Origin: an uncultured Spartobacteria bacterium
Lineage (GTDB): Bacteria > Verrucomicrobiota > Verrucomicrobiia > Chthoniobacterales > Terrimicrobiaceae
Direction of reading: 5' to 3'
DNA: 64,000 nt
Assembly: GCA_937960895.1 (NCBI GenBank)
Contig: CALCJD010000117.1
Span: 10,480-74,479, forward strand
Position 1 is the stretch's first letter. The number at the start of each line of letters is the position of its first letter. The notes beneath the pieces are model-generated. The model was not told the origin of the DNA. It did no database searches and saw only the letters and a program-made list of their open reading frames with translations. Shown piece after piece: positions 33,178 through 41,410 of this stretch. A program made the position numbers and the translations under genes.

Positions 33178-34044
33178 ATGACACCCATTCGCACGATATT
33201 GACCCATCCCGGAGGAGCCCATAAGGACGAATTCCTCGCCTGCAGTGTTCTGCTGGCGATTCATCCCGTGCCGGTGGTCCGGCGGGAGCCCTCGTCCCGG
33301 GATCTCGCCGATGCGGGGGTCTGTGTCGTGGATGTGGGTCACCGTCTGCAGCCGGAACTGAACAACTTCGACCACCACCAGTTTCCGCGGGACCACACCC
33401 CCACCTGCTCCCTGTCCCTCGTGCTCCAGCATCTGGGGCTCTACGAAGACGCCCGGCGTTTCTGCGACTGGCTGGAGACGGCGGAGTGGTTTGACTGTCG
33501 CGGACCGATCGCCACCGCCGTCTGGCTGGGGGTGCACAAGGAGATCATGACGCGCCTCAATTCCCCCATCGACATGACGCTGCTGCGCCGTTTTTCGCAA
33601 TCCCCGCGCCTGGAACCCGGCGATCCGCTCTGGGAGGTCATGCGCATGGTGGGCGAGGACCTTCTGCAATACATCCGCTCCCTGCGCGAACGCCTGGAAT
33701 ATTTGCACCGGCACGCCGAGTGGTGGACTCTCAATGTCGGAACGGAAACCAAACGGGTCCTGTTCCTGCCCCGCACGGAACCGCTGTTTGACGAGCCGTC
33801 GCTCGGCCTGGAGCAATTCATCGAAGGGCTCGGACTCGAGGACGAGGTGGCCGGGCTGGTCTATCCCGACCGCCGCGGCAAGGGATACGGAATGTCACGG
33901 TTTCAGGACGACAAGCGGCTGGACTTCACCCGCATTGCCGGACAGCCGGAGGTGCATTTCGCGCACGCCCGCGGCTTCCTGGCAAAGACGTCGGCCACGG
34001 AGGTGAGCCGCCTGCGCGAACTGGTGGATCAGGCGGTGGTCTGA
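33178..34044 (+). CDS. MYG1-family (metal-dependent, DHH-like) protein
   Basis: A 288-residue member of the MYG1 family (UPF0160). It opens with THPGGAHKDEFLACSVLLAI, then VVDVGHRLQPELNNFDHHQF (DHH metal motif, about residues 55-73), RVLFLPRTEP and GMSRFQDDKRLDFTRI. Eukaryotic MYG1 is a 3'-5' exoribonuclease; the bacterial homologues are less studied. The ATG at 33178 is supported by AGAAGG 7 nt upstream; the in-frame start at 33139 adds 13 non-conserved residues. It stands downstream of tRNA-Val, and a strong convergent hairpin follows the stop. Confidence 0.88.
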   Translation: MTPIRTILTHPGGAHKDEFLACSVLLAIHPVPVVRREPSSRDLADAGVCVVDVGHRLQPELNNFDHHQFPRDHTPTCSLSLVLQHLGLYEDARRFCDWLETAEWFDCRGPIATAVWLGVHKEIMTRLNSPIDMTLLRRFSQSPRLEPGDPLWEVMRMVGEDLLQYIRSLRERLEYLHRHAEWWTLNVGTETKRVLFLPRTEPLFDEPSLGLEQFIEGLGLEDEVAGLVYPDRRGKGYGMSRFQDDKRLDFTRIAGQPEVHFAHARGFLAKTSATEVSRLRELVDQAVV

Positions 34045-34053
34045 TTGCCCGAT

Positions 34054-34074
34054 CCGCCGGAAGACTCCCGGCGG
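34054..34074. terminator. Hairpin between convergent genes
   Basis: CCGCCGG (34054-34060) and CCGGCGG (34068-34074) form a 7-bp stem with a 7-nt loop, located between the stops of the MYG1-like gene and the dienelactone hydrolase gene. No U-tract follows on either strand. Confidence 0.5.
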
Positions 34075-34081
34075 GCCTGAC

Positions 34082-34864
34082 TCAGTCCGCGAAGGATTTC
34101 TTCAAAAACTTTTGGAGTGCCTTCCAGGATTCCGCGTCGGCTTTGGCGTCGTAGGCGACATTCAAATCGAACTCTTTCGCGACTTTGTCGGCGTCGGGGT
34201 TGGTGAATCCGTGTTTGGCACCCGGGTAGGAATGGAATTCCAAGTCGACGCCCGCCGCCTTCATCCGGGACGGAAAGGCTTCGAGAACCCCGGAGGGGAT
34301 GAAATTGTCCTCCGCCCCGTGACAAACGAGCATCCGGGCCGTGGGTTTGACGCCTTGGGGAACCTCCGCGCCCAGGGAGCCGTGAAAACTTGCGACGGCT
34401 TTCAGTCCGGGCACGCCTTCACAGGCCATCTGCAGCACCAGGCCGCCGCCGAAGCAGTAGCCAATCGCGGCAATTTTGTCCGGATCGACCCCGGGTTGTT
34501 TCGCCAGGAAGGCCAGGGCGCCTTCAAAGCGCCGGCGCGCCTCCGGCAAATCCTTCATCACCGCGGCGGCAAAGGATCCCGCATCCTTGGGGTGACCCGC
34601 CACCTTGCCGTCGCCGTACATGTCGACGGCCAGCGCCACGTATCCGAGGGCGGCCAGTTGCTCGGCGCGTTTCCGGGCGTAGTCGTTCAACCCCCACCAT
34701 TCATGCACCACCAGGACCCCGGGGTGTTTTCCGCCGTCCTCGGGCAGGGCCAGAAATCCGCGGGCGGTCACGGAACCCGCCGGATAGGACACTTCACGCG
34801 TGACGATTCCGGCTTGAACCGTCGTCAGAGTCAGGGCCATCAGGCCAAGCAGGAAAAGTTTCAT
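34082..34864 (-). CDS. Dienelactone hydrolase family protein, exported
   Basis: A 260-residue alpha/beta hydrolase. It has a signal peptide (MKLFLLGLMALTLTTVQAGI), then LVVHEWWGLNDYARKRAEQL, the oxyanion/entry motif of the family. The nucleophile is the cysteine in AAIGYCFGGGLVLQMA, the acid is in VCHGAEDNFIPS and the histidine in YPGAKHGFTN. Substrates of secreted members are unclear; lactone or ester hydrolysis is the family reaction. It is convergent with the MYG1-like gene. A -10-like TAGGGT lies 6 nt before the ATG. Confidence 0.92.
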   Translation of the reverse strand: MKLFLLGLMALTLTTVQAGIVTREVSYPAGSVTARGFLALPEDGGKHPGVLVVHEWWGLNDYARKRAEQLAALGYVALAVDMYGDGKVAGHPKDAGSFAAAVMKDLPEARRRFEGALAFLAKQPGVDPDKIAAIGYCFGGGLVLQMACEGVPGLKAVASFHGSLGAEVPQGVKPTARMLVCHGAEDNFIPSGVLEAFPSRMKAAGVDLEFHSYPGAKHGFTNPDADKVAKEFDLNVAYDAKADAESWKALQKFLKKSFAD

Positions 34865-34923
34865 GCCCCAACCCTATGAAACGGGAGCCCGCCCGGCAAT
34901 CCGCGTCTCTCCCCCCCGCCGAC

Positions 34924-35364
34924 TCACGCCGCGAGGCATTCCGGACACCGTCCGAAAAACTCCAGGGAATGGGTCAGGTTGCGAAAGCCGTAATGCTCGG
35001 CGATTTTTTTCTCCGTTTCCCCGAGCGGACAGGGAATGTCGATCACCACGACCTTGCCGCAATTGGTGCAGACGATGTGGTCGTAGTGTTTCGAGGGGTC
35101 GTGGAGTTCGTAATAACTGCAGGGCCGCTGCAGATTCACCTTGTGAACCAGATGCAGCCGCTCCAGGAGCGTCATCATGCGGAACACGGTGGCATAATCC
35201 GGCGAGCCGCCCTTGGCGGCGGCCAGATCCTGGATTTCCTGCAGGGAAAGCGGCCGGTCCGCCTCAAAAAGCACATCCAGGATGCTGCGGCGGCTTTCCG
35301 TCACGCGCATGCCCTCGCCGCGCAGGCGCTTGAGAACGGCTTCGGCGGTGAGGGCTTCGGGCAT
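34924..35364 (-). CDS. Fur-family metalloregulator
   Basis: A 146-residue ferric-uptake regulator family protein. The N-terminal winged helix is visible (RVTESRRSILDVLFEADRPL, DYATVFRMMTLLERLHLVHK). The dimerisation domain has the zinc cysteines CTNC in HIVCTNCGKVVV and CPEC in FGRCPECLAA near the C terminus, with HDPSKHYDHI providing histidine ligands. Whether it senses iron, zinc or peroxide cannot be decided. TTGAGA-17 nt-TAAGGA lies upstream with its -10 box 6 nt from the ATG, overlapping a Shine-Dalgarno-like AAGGA. Confidence 0.94.
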   Translation of the reverse strand: MPEALTAEAVLKRLRGEGMRVTESRRSILDVLFEADRPLSLQEIQDLAAAKGGSPDYATVFRMMTLLERLHLVHKVNLQRPCSYYELHDPSKHYDHIVCTNCGKVVVIDIPCPLGETEKKIAEHYGFRNLTHSLEFFGRCPECLAA

Positions 35365-35370
35365 GAGATA

Positions 35371-35399
35371 TCCTTAACCGAGGCCGGAGGGAATCTCAA
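35371..35399 (-). promoter_or_regulatory. Putative promoter of the Fur-family gene
   Basis: On the reverse strand TTGAGA (35399-35394), 17-nt spacer, TAAGGA (35376-35371), then 6 nt to the ATG at 35364. AAGGA could instead serve as ribosome-binding site. The close spacing fits the leaderless pattern seen elsewhere in this window. Confidence 0.35.
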
Positions 35400-35426
35400 C
35401 CCATCTGTCGCCGGGTTGGCCGGGCG

Positions 35427-36185
35427 TCAGAGCCGCACCGGAATGCCCCTGGCGGCGAGATGTTCCTTCGCCTGGCGGATGGTGTGGGTGCCAAAGTGGA
35501 AAATGCTGGCCGCCAGCACGGCATCGGCCCGGCCCTTGTCGAGCACCTCGGCCAGATGCGAGAGCTCGCCCGCGCCGCCGCTGGCGATCACCGGAATGTT
35601 CACCGCATTGCTCACGGCGGCGGTGAGGGCGATGTCATACCCCCCGCACGTGCCGTCGGCATCCATGCTGGTGAGGAGGATTTCGCCCGCGCCGAGACGC
35701 TCCACCTCGGCCGCCCAGGCCACGGCGTCGAGTTCGGTCGGATTGCGTCCGCCGTGCGTGTAAACCCGCCAGCGTCCGGGACCGTCCCGTTTGGCGTCGA
35801 TGGCCACCACCACGCACTGGGACCCGAAGGCTTCCGCGGCCTCGGAGACGAGCAGCGGGGTTTTGATGGCCGCGGTGTTCACGCTCACCTTGTCGGCCCC
35901 GGCCAGGAGCATCGTGCGGAAATCCTCCACCGTGCGGATGCCGCCGCCCACGGTGAGCGGCATGAAACATTGCTCGGCGGTTTTCGCCACCACGTCCACC
36001 ATGGTGGCCCGGCCGTCGCTGGAGGCGGTGATGTCGAGAAAAACGAGCTCGTCGGCGCCCTGGGCGTCGTATGCCTTGGCGCATTCGACCGGGTCGCCCG
36101 CATCGCGCAGATCGAGAAACTTGGTGCCTTTCACCACGCGTCCGTCGGTGACGTCGAGGCAGGGAATGATGCGTTTGGCCAGCAT
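35427..36185 (-). CDS. hisF: Imidazole glycerol phosphate synthase subunit HisF
   Basis: A 252-residue (beta/alpha)8 cyclase that makes imidazole glycerol phosphate and AICAR with ammonia supplied by HisH. It starts MLAKRIIPCLDVTDGRVVKG with the catalytic Asp in CLDV; the second catalytic Asp is in CVVVAIDAKRDGPGRW. It also has PLTVGGGIRTVEDFRTMLLA, ILLTSMDADGTCGGYD and NIPVIASGGAGELSHLAEVL, the phosphate-binding loops. The ATG at 36185 is supported by a GAGAGGTG site 5-12 nt upstream. Other his genes are absent nearby. It diverges from the amidase gene. Confidence 0.97.
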   Translation of the reverse strand: MLAKRIIPCLDVTDGRVVKGTKFLDLRDAGDPVECAKAYDAQGADELVFLDITASSDGRATMVDVVAKTAEQCFMPLTVGGGIRTVEDFRTMLLAGADKVSVNTAAIKTPLLVSEAAEAFGSQCVVVAIDAKRDGPGRWRVYTHGGRNPTELDAVAWAAEVERLGAGEILLTSMDADGTCGGYDIALTAAVSNAVNIPVIASGGAGELSHLAEVLDKGRADAVLAASIFHFGTHTIRQAKEHLAARGIPVRL

Positions 36186-36308
36186 GGATTCACCTCTCGC
36201 GCGGGAGGCGGGGGTTGGCGAGACTAAATTTGTTGCTTTGACCGCCCACTCCATTAGGTTGCGCACGTTCCGCGCTGCTGGTCGATTCAGGGAGGGAACG
36301 GGAAAACG

Positions 36309-36935
36309 ATGCAAAGAGAATACATTCGTCTCATGCTTCGGGCGGCACTCGGCGCGATGCTTCTTCTCGCGGCCGGGTGCGCCGGAACGCCGGACGGGGT
36401 GGGGCATTTCCGCACGGTGATTGTCGACGCCGGCCACGGGGGGTCCGACCGCGGCGCGCGCGCACGTTCGGGCCTGCAGGAAAAACACCTCGCCCTCGAC
36501 ACGGCCAAACGCCTGGCCCGCGAATTGCGGGCGCGGGGGTTTCAGGTGATCGAAACCCGCCACGACGACACCTTCATCCCCCTGGGTCAGCGCACCCACA
36601 TCGCCAACCGCACCGCCGACTCCATTTTTGTGAGCGTCCATTACAACTGGGCGCGCCGGCCCGGCCCGCAGGGCATCGAAATCTATTATTACCAACCGCG
36701 TTCCCGTCCGCTGGCCCAGAACATCCTCCAACAGACCCTCCGCGCCTACCCCACCGCCAACCGCGGCGTGAAACGCAACAATTATTTCGTCTTGCGGAAC
36801 AACCGCCGCCCCGCCGTCCTCTGCGAACTTGGATTCGTCTCGAATCCGCACGACAACCGCTACCTGCAAAATCCCGTCTACCGTCAGCGCCTCGCCGAGC
36901 GGATGGCCGACGGCATCGTGGCCTCCCGCAAGTAA
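36309..36935 (+). CDS. N-acetylmuramoyl-L-alanine amidase, lipoprotein (Amidase_3)
   Basis: A 208-residue zinc amidase that cleaves between N-acetylmuramic acid and the peptide stem. The signal peptide ends in a lipobox (MLLLAAGCAGTP). The domain begins VIVDAGHGGSDRGARARSGL with the first zinc histidine, the Glu ligand in QEKHLALD, the second histidine in FVSVHYNWARRPGPQGIEIY, and the catalytic Glu in AVLCELGFVSNPHD. It is anchored to a membrane facing the periplasm and remodels peptidoglycan. A GGAGGG lies 10-15 nt before the ATG. A second, larger Amidase_3 is encoded at 55389. Confidence 0.92.
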   Translation: MQREYIRLMLRAALGAMLLLAAGCAGTPDGVGHFRTVIVDAGHGGSDRGARARSGLQEKHLALDTAKRLARELRARGFQVIETRHDDTFIPLGQRTHIANRTADSIFVSVHYNWARRPGPQGIEIYYYQPRSRPLAQNILQQTLRAYPTANRGVKRNNYFVLRNNRRPAVLCELGFVSNPHDNRYLQNPVYRQRLAERMADGIVASRK

Positions 36936-36946
36936 CCGCCTCCGTT

Positions 36947-36970
36947 CCGGGCGGGGGGCCCCCGGTCTTT
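36947..36970 (+). terminator. Possible terminator of the amidase gene
   Basis: CCGGG (36947-36951) can pair with CCCGG (36961-36965) around a G/C-rich 9-nt loop, followed by TCTTT. The stem is short, so this is tentative. Confidence 0.35.
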
Positions 36971-37037
36971 GCAAAAAATTTCCCGCACCGGCCACATCCG
37001 TCGTCCGGACGGTGAAACCGGAGTCCCGCCGGACGGC

Positions 37038-38357
37038 CTACGGCTCGGGATGTTTCCTGATGAAGTTGCGGAACCACTCCCCGGACGGACCGATGATGAG
37101 GGTTTTCCCGCCCTGGAGGCTGGTGAGACCGAAGTTGGCCGCGTACCCCTCGGCCCATTCGTAGTTGTCGATCAGCGTCCAGGGGAAATACCCGCGGACA
37201 TCCACGCCATCCGCCATGGCGCGGCGCAGTTGGTTCACGTGCTCCCGGAAGTAGCGGACCTTCTTCTGCTCACTCTGCGTGCCGATGCCGTTTTCCGAAA
37301 CGACGATCGGTTTGCCGTAGCGCCGGTAGACGGCCGTCAGCGTGGCATGCAGACCCTCGGGATCGATTTCCCAGCCGTTCTGGGTGTAGTTGGAATTCTG
37401 CTCGCCGACCGGACGGAAAATGAAGCGCGCGGCGGAGGCGTCCTGGGAATAATAATAATTCACGCCGATGAGATCCATCGTGTCCACCACGGCATCAAGA
37501 TGCTGCCAGTTCTGGTGCATCATCATGTTGTAAACGAACTGCGTGGGATCCTGCAGGTAATTGCGGCGCCAGTTGGGGATTGAATAGATGCCCATCACGA
37601 GGGCGTCCGGACGCTCCCGCTTGATGATGGCCGCGGCGTCGCGGAACATGTTGATGGCCACGCCGTGGGCCTTCTTGAGGGCGCCCGGCGTCAGCAGCAG
37701 CCCGGGCGGCCAGTGTCCGCCGAAATAACCGATGTAGAGCGCGCCGTTCGGCTCATTCTGCGGCACGTAAATGCGCACGTGGGGTGCCAGCGCCCTGACC
37801 ATTTTGGTCACATAACGGTTCCAGGCCTGTTCGACGTCCGGATGCAGGAAGTCCGAGCGGTTTTTCCTTTTCCGGTCATACAGCCAGTCGGGAAAGGTGA
37901 AGTGCCAGAGGGTGACGACGGGCTCGATGCCGGCCGCCTTCAGCTTCCGCGCCATGCGGACATATTGCCGGATGGCCTTCTCGTTGAACTCGCCCGGGCG
38001 GGGCTCCACGCGCGCCCATTCGATGCCGAAGCGATAATGGGTGACGCCCAACTGCTTCAGAGCCTCGAGGTCCTTGTCGAAGTTCGTCCAGGAATAGGTC
38101 GCGTATTCCCCGCGCGGGGGAATGCGCCCCTCCTCGGCGAAGATGTCCCAGTCGGTCTTGAAATAGTGGGGAGACCCCGGCTTTTCTCCCCGGTCCTCGT
38201 TCTGGTAGCTGGACGTCGACGTCCCCCACCAGAATTTGCCGGTCCTGACCGGGGCGGACGCCGCCGGCTTCACGTAATCCTTGGGCGGCAGCACGCAACC
38301 GGAAAGGCCGGCGGCAAGGAGAACGGCTGCGAGCGTCGGTTTGCGGAGAATATTCAT
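37038..38357 (-). CDS. Glycoside hydrolase family 1 lipoprotein
   Basis: A 439-residue exported beta-glycosidase of family 1. The signal peptide ends in a lipobox (LLAAGLSGCVLPPK). Early motif FWWGTSTSSYQNEDRGEKPG; HYRFGIEWARVEPRPGEFNE; the acid/base Glu in YVPQNEPNGALYIGYFGGHW (NEP); the nucleophile Glu in PIVVSENGIGTQSEQK (ENG); and the C-terminal RGYFPWTLIDNYEWAEGY aglycone loop. A membrane-anchored, periplasmic or surface location is unusual for GH1, which is generally cytoplasmic. It probably releases sugars from oligosaccharides or glycosides. It is divergent from a secreted protein of unknown function. Confidence 0.92.
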   Translation of the reverse strand: MNILRKPTLAAVLLAAGLSGCVLPPKDYVKPAASAPVRTGKFWWGTSTSSYQNEDRGEKPGSPHYFKTDWDIFAEEGRIPPRGEYATYSWTNFDKDLEALKQLGVTHYRFGIEWARVEPRPGEFNEKAIRQYVRMARKLKAAGIEPVVTLWHFTFPDWLYDRKRKNRSDFLHPDVEQAWNRYVTKMVRALAPHVRIYVPQNEPNGALYIGYFGGHWPPGLLLTPGALKKAHGVAINMFRDAAAIIKRERPDALVMGIYSIPNWRRNYLQDPTQFVYNMMMHQNWQHLDAVVDTMDLIGVNYYYSQDASAARFIFRPVGEQNSNYTQNGWEIDPEGLHATLTAVYRRYGKPIVVSENGIGTQSEQKKVRYFREHVNQLRRAMADGVDVRGYFPWTLIDNYEWAEGYAANFGLTSLQGGKTLIIGPSGEWFRNFIRKHPEP

Positions 38358-38395
38358 GTTGAAGCCGGATGCCTGAGATGGTTGCCTACAGAGTC

Positions 38396-39418
38396 ATGGC
38401 CCGTCCGACAACACCGAATTTGTTCCGCGTGCTGGCCGCTCTCCTGAGCGCCGCCACGCTGGTCCAGGCCTCGGAAAGCAGCACCTTTCGTGCTCCGGAC
38501 AGCCTGGTCCTCAAAAACGGAAAAACCGTCCACGGATTGATCCTCCGCAACACCAAGGACTACGTCCTGCTTCAGGAACAATTCCAGGAAGTCAAATATC
38601 CGAAGAGCGCGATCGTCCGCATCATCGACAACACCAACACCGGCGCCATCTTCACGGGCGTGATGCGCAAGGGCGACCTGCCGCCGTGGCGGGTGATCGC
38701 CAGCGACCTGCGCAGCAATGACGCCGTCCGTTCCCTGGTGGAAGTTCCCGCCACCGTCATCAGCAAGGGCGAATTTCGGAACGTCCCCTACAAATCCTTC
38801 CGGGTCAATGAGGCCATCGAACTCAACATCTACGGCGACCCGGAGGAGCCCGCCGGACTGGAGGTGGGGGTCTACGGTTTCCGGGCCAAATTCGAAAAAC
38901 TGCGCCGCCTGCTGCGCAGTTACATGGCCGGGTATCTGACGACCCGGGACGAGGTCGCCAAACTCTATTCGATCGGACTCGAAGGGGGAACCGCAACCGC
39001 GGGCGATCTCACCATCGTGGTGACCCCGCCCTCGGCGCCCGAGTCCTACAACGCCTGGTGGCTGACGGTTTACAACAAGAAGAAGCTCGACAGGGCCCGG
39101 TTGAGCGACCGCGAATACGCGCGTCTCGTCGTGCCCGAGGACCAACTCGTGGACAAAAACGGCCGCATCATCCACAACGGCTGGACCAGGGGACACCTGC
39201 AGAAAGCCCGGAAAAAAAATCCCGACGGGCAGGTGTTGCTGCGCGGATTTTATCGGGACAAGAACGGCGTCTTTCGCCTGATGGTGGACGAGGTTCCCCC
39301 GGAAGCCATGAAAAAGACCGGGGAGACCTCCCCGCTCGACATCGTGTCGTTCGTTCCCTCCAGCCTCGAAAGCCTGAGGCTCCCCCTGCCATACCTTCAT
39401 CCCAAGCCGGCGGAATAA
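38396..39418 (+). CDS. Exported protein of unknown function
   Basis: A 340-residue protein starting at ATG 38396 (MARPTTPNLFRVLAALLSAA) with a signal peptide ending near VQASESS. An in-frame ATG at 38369 would give a nine-residue extension. An N-terminal segment (DSLVLKNGKTVHGLILRNTK, DYVLLQEQFQEVKYPKSAIV) resembles small beta-rich modules seen in envelope proteins of this kind of bacterium. The rest is mixed alpha/beta with charged stretches. I do not recognise the family. It shares a short 38-nt divergent region with the GH1 gene. Confidence 0.72.
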   Translation: MARPTTPNLFRVLAALLSAATLVQASESSTFRAPDSLVLKNGKTVHGLILRNTKDYVLLQEQFQEVKYPKSAIVRIIDNTNTGAIFTGVMRKGDLPPWRVIASDLRSNDAVRSLVEVPATVISKGEFRNVPYKSFRVNEAIELNIYGDPEEPAGLEVGVYGFRAKFEKLRRLLRSYMAGYLTTRDEVAKLYSIGLEGGTATAGDLTIVVTPPSAPESYNAWWLTVYNKKKLDRARLSDREYARLVVPEDQLVDKNGRIIHNGWTRGHLQKARKKNPDGQVLLRGFYRDKNGVFRLMVDEVPPEAMKKTGETSPLDIVSFVPSSLESLRLPLPYLHPKPAE

Positions 39419-39446
39419 GCCGGACCCGGCGGAAGATCCCCTCTTC

Positions 39447-40838
39447 ATGGACTACGACTTTGTCATCATCGGCGGAGGCAGCGCGGGATACGCCGCGGCA
39501 CGAACCGGGGCCGGGCTCGGACTCAAAACCGCCGTGATCGAAGGCGGCCGGGAGGTGGGCGGACTCTGCATCCTTCGCGGCTGCATGCCGAGCAAGACGC
39601 TCATCGAGTCGGCCAACCGGTTCCTCACCCTGCGCCATGCGGAGGAGTTCGGCCTGCGCGCGGACCACATTTCCTTCCGGGGCCCGGAAATCATCGCCCG
39701 CAAACGCCGCCTGATCGGGGAATTCGCCGACTACCGCCGAGAGCAGCTCGAAACGGGCAGGTTCACCTTTCTGCGCGGACTGGCGGAATTCCAGGACGCC
39801 CACACGGTGACGGTCCGGGAACCGGACGGAACCGAGACCGCCCTTTCCGCCCGGGCCTTTCTCCTCGCCACCGGGTCCGTTCTTTCCTCGCCTTCCATTC
39901 CGGGCCTGGCCGAGGCCGGCTGCCTGAGCAGCGACGACGTCCTCGACATGGAGGAACTTCCGGAATCGGTCATTGTCCTCGGAGCCGGTCCGGTGGCGCT
40001 GGAAATGGCCCATTATTTCGCCGCCCTGGGGCGCCGGGTTTCCATCGTCCAGCGGAGCGGCCAACTTCTCACCGGCGTCGACGGGGACGTCGCCCGCGTT
40101 GTCGAGGACGCCTTCCGTCGGCGGGGAATGGAAGTTTTCACCAATACCCGTCTGCGGCGGGTCGAACGGACCGCCTCGGGCCGCCGCGTGGTGTTTGAGC
40201 ACGGGGGCCGGGAAAAGTCCCTCGAGGCGGAGGCCGTCCTCAACGCCCTCGGACGCTCCCCCAACACCGCCCCGCTGGCCCTCGACCGGGCCGGGGTTGA
40301 ACTTCGCGGCGCCTCGGTGAAAATCAATCCCCACCAGCAGACCACCGCCTCCCACATTTTTGCGGCCGGCGATTGCTGCGGACCCTACGAGGTCGTGCAC
40401 ATTGCCATCGAACAGGGCGAACTCGCCGCGCGCAACGTGGCCCGCGTCCTGCGGGGGGAGGGGGCGCTGGAGTCGATGGATTACCGGCTGAAACTCTACG
40501 CCGTCTTCACGGAACCCCAGGTGGCCTCCGTGGGACTTTCCGAAAACGAGGCGCGCGCCCGCGGACTGCAGTTTCTGACGGCCACCTACCCCTTCAACGA
40601 CCACGGAAAATCCCTCGTGATGGGGGAAACGGACGGTTTTGTGAAACTCCTCGCCGACCAGACCACCCGCGAAATCCTCGGCGGCTCGGTGGTCGGACCC
40701 CACGCCTCCGAGTTGATCCACGAAATCGTCGTCGCCATGCGTTTTCGGGCCACCGCCGGGCAACTCGCCACCACCCCCCATTACCACCCCACCCTCAGCG
40801 AGATCTGGACCTACCCCGCCTCGGACCTCGCGGAATAG
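39447..40838 (+). CDS. Pyridine nucleotide-disulfide oxidoreductase (dihydrolipoyl dehydrogenase-like)
   Basis: A 463-residue FAD flavoprotein. The FAD-binding GxGxxG is in DFVIIGGGSAGYAAARTGAG, the redox disulfide in EVGGLCILRGCMPSKTLIES (C-x4-C), the NAD(P)-binding motif in VIVLGAGPVALEMAHYFAAL, and the second FAD segment in HIFAAGDCCGPYEVVHIAIE. The C-terminal interface motif reads HYHPTLSEIWTYPASDL. The disulfide segment departs from the usual GGTCLNVGCIPSK but keeps both cysteines. The electron acceptor is not evident; lipoamide, mercuric ion or a thiol protein are all possible for this superfamily. No pyruvate dehydrogenase genes are adjacent. Confidence 0.9.
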   Translation: MDYDFVIIGGGSAGYAAARTGAGLGLKTAVIEGGREVGGLCILRGCMPSKTLIESANRFLTLRHAEEFGLRADHISFRGPEIIARKRRLIGEFADYRREQLETGRFTFLRGLAEFQDAHTVTVREPDGTETALSARAFLLATGSVLSSPSIPGLAEAGCLSSDDVLDMEELPESVIVLGAGPVALEMAHYFAALGRRVSIVQRSGQLLTGVDGDVARVVEDAFRRRGMEVFTNTRLRRVERTASGRRVVFEHGGREKSLEAEAVLNALGRSPNTAPLALDRAGVELRGASVKINPHQQTTASHIFAAGDCCGPYEVVHIAIEQGELAARNVARVLRGEGALESMDYRLKLYAVFTEPQVASVGLSENEARARGLQFLTATYPFNDHGKSLVMGETDGFVKLLADQTTREILGGSVVGPHASELIHEIVVAMRFRATAGQLATTPHYHPTLSEIWTYPASDLAE

Positions 40839-40891
40839 GCCCGCCCTCCCGAAAATCCCCCGGGAATCCCGTTTCTCCTTCGCAACAAAAG

Positions 40892-40919
40892 TTGACCTTC
40901 GTTGCGCCCCGGCTAGATT
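40892..40919 (+). promoter_or_regulatory. Putative sigma-70 promoter of the bactofilin genes
   Basis: TTGACC (40892-40897), 16-nt spacer, TAGATT (40914-40919), giving a leader of about 13-15 nt before the ATG at 40940. It shares both hexamers with the putative PilT promoter at 25105. Confidence 0.5.
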
Positions 40920-40939
40920 TGCCCCCACCCACCGACCGT

Positions 40940-41392
40940 ATGAACCTCAACAATCTCACCAGCAGCTTCATGCCTGAACCCACCACCCCCACGTCCACCA
41001 AGAATGTCCTCGCCAACGACGTTGACATCAAGGGAACCATCAAGTTCGAGAACGAGCTGATTTTTGACGGCAAGATCGAGGGCGAAATCATTTCCGACGC
41101 AGGCAGCCTGACCATCGGCAAAAACGCCAGTGTCCACGGTGAAGTGAAGACGAAATCCGTCGTCGTTCACGGCTCCGTCACCGGCAACATCTCCGTGACC
41201 GAGCGTTGCGAACTGAAGGCCAGCTCCCAGCTGACCGGCGACCTCAAGGCGATGCGCATCGTCATCGAGGAGGGCGCCACCTTCATCGGCAAATCCGAGG
41301 TCACGCCCAACAAGGCGATCAAACACGACCGCACGCCGACCCCGTCGTCCGACGCCTCGCGCAAGAACCAGCCTGCGACGGCCGCCGCCTAG
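40940..41392 (+). CDS. Bactofilin (polymer-forming cytoskeletal protein)
   Basis: A 150-residue bactofilin. The N terminus (MNLNNLTSSFMPEPTTPTST) is disordered and proline/threonine-rich, then the beta-helix core runs from about residue 22 to 125 with DVDIKGTIKFENELIFDGKI, GEIISDAGSLTIGKNASVHG and VHGSVTGNISVTERCELKAS, regular repeats of a right-handed beta-solenoid. The C terminus is again disordered and Lys/Thr/Ala-rich. Bactofilins form non-polar filaments involved in cell shape and peptidoglycan enzyme placement. The second bactofilin gene begins 18 nt downstream. An alternative start at 40970 would remove ten residues. Confidence 0.93.
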   Translation: MNLNNLTSSFMPEPTTPTSTKNVLANDVDIKGTIKFENELIFDGKIEGEIISDAGSLTIGKNASVHGEVKTKSVVVHGSVTGNISVTERCELKASSQLTGDLKAMRIVIEEGATFIGKSEVTPNKAIKHDRTPTPSSDASRKNQPATAAA

Positions 41393-41410
41393 GTCTGACT
41401 TGCTGATTTC

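Noticed and set aside
36238..36260. TTGACC followed by TAGGTT as an amidase promoter
   Set aside because: The spacing is only 11 nt between these hexamers; an alternative TTGCTT box at 16 nt is too weak.
35427..36995. 522-residue reverse frame that includes hisF
   Set aside because: Only the part from 36185 matches HisF; the extension runs opposite the amidase gene.
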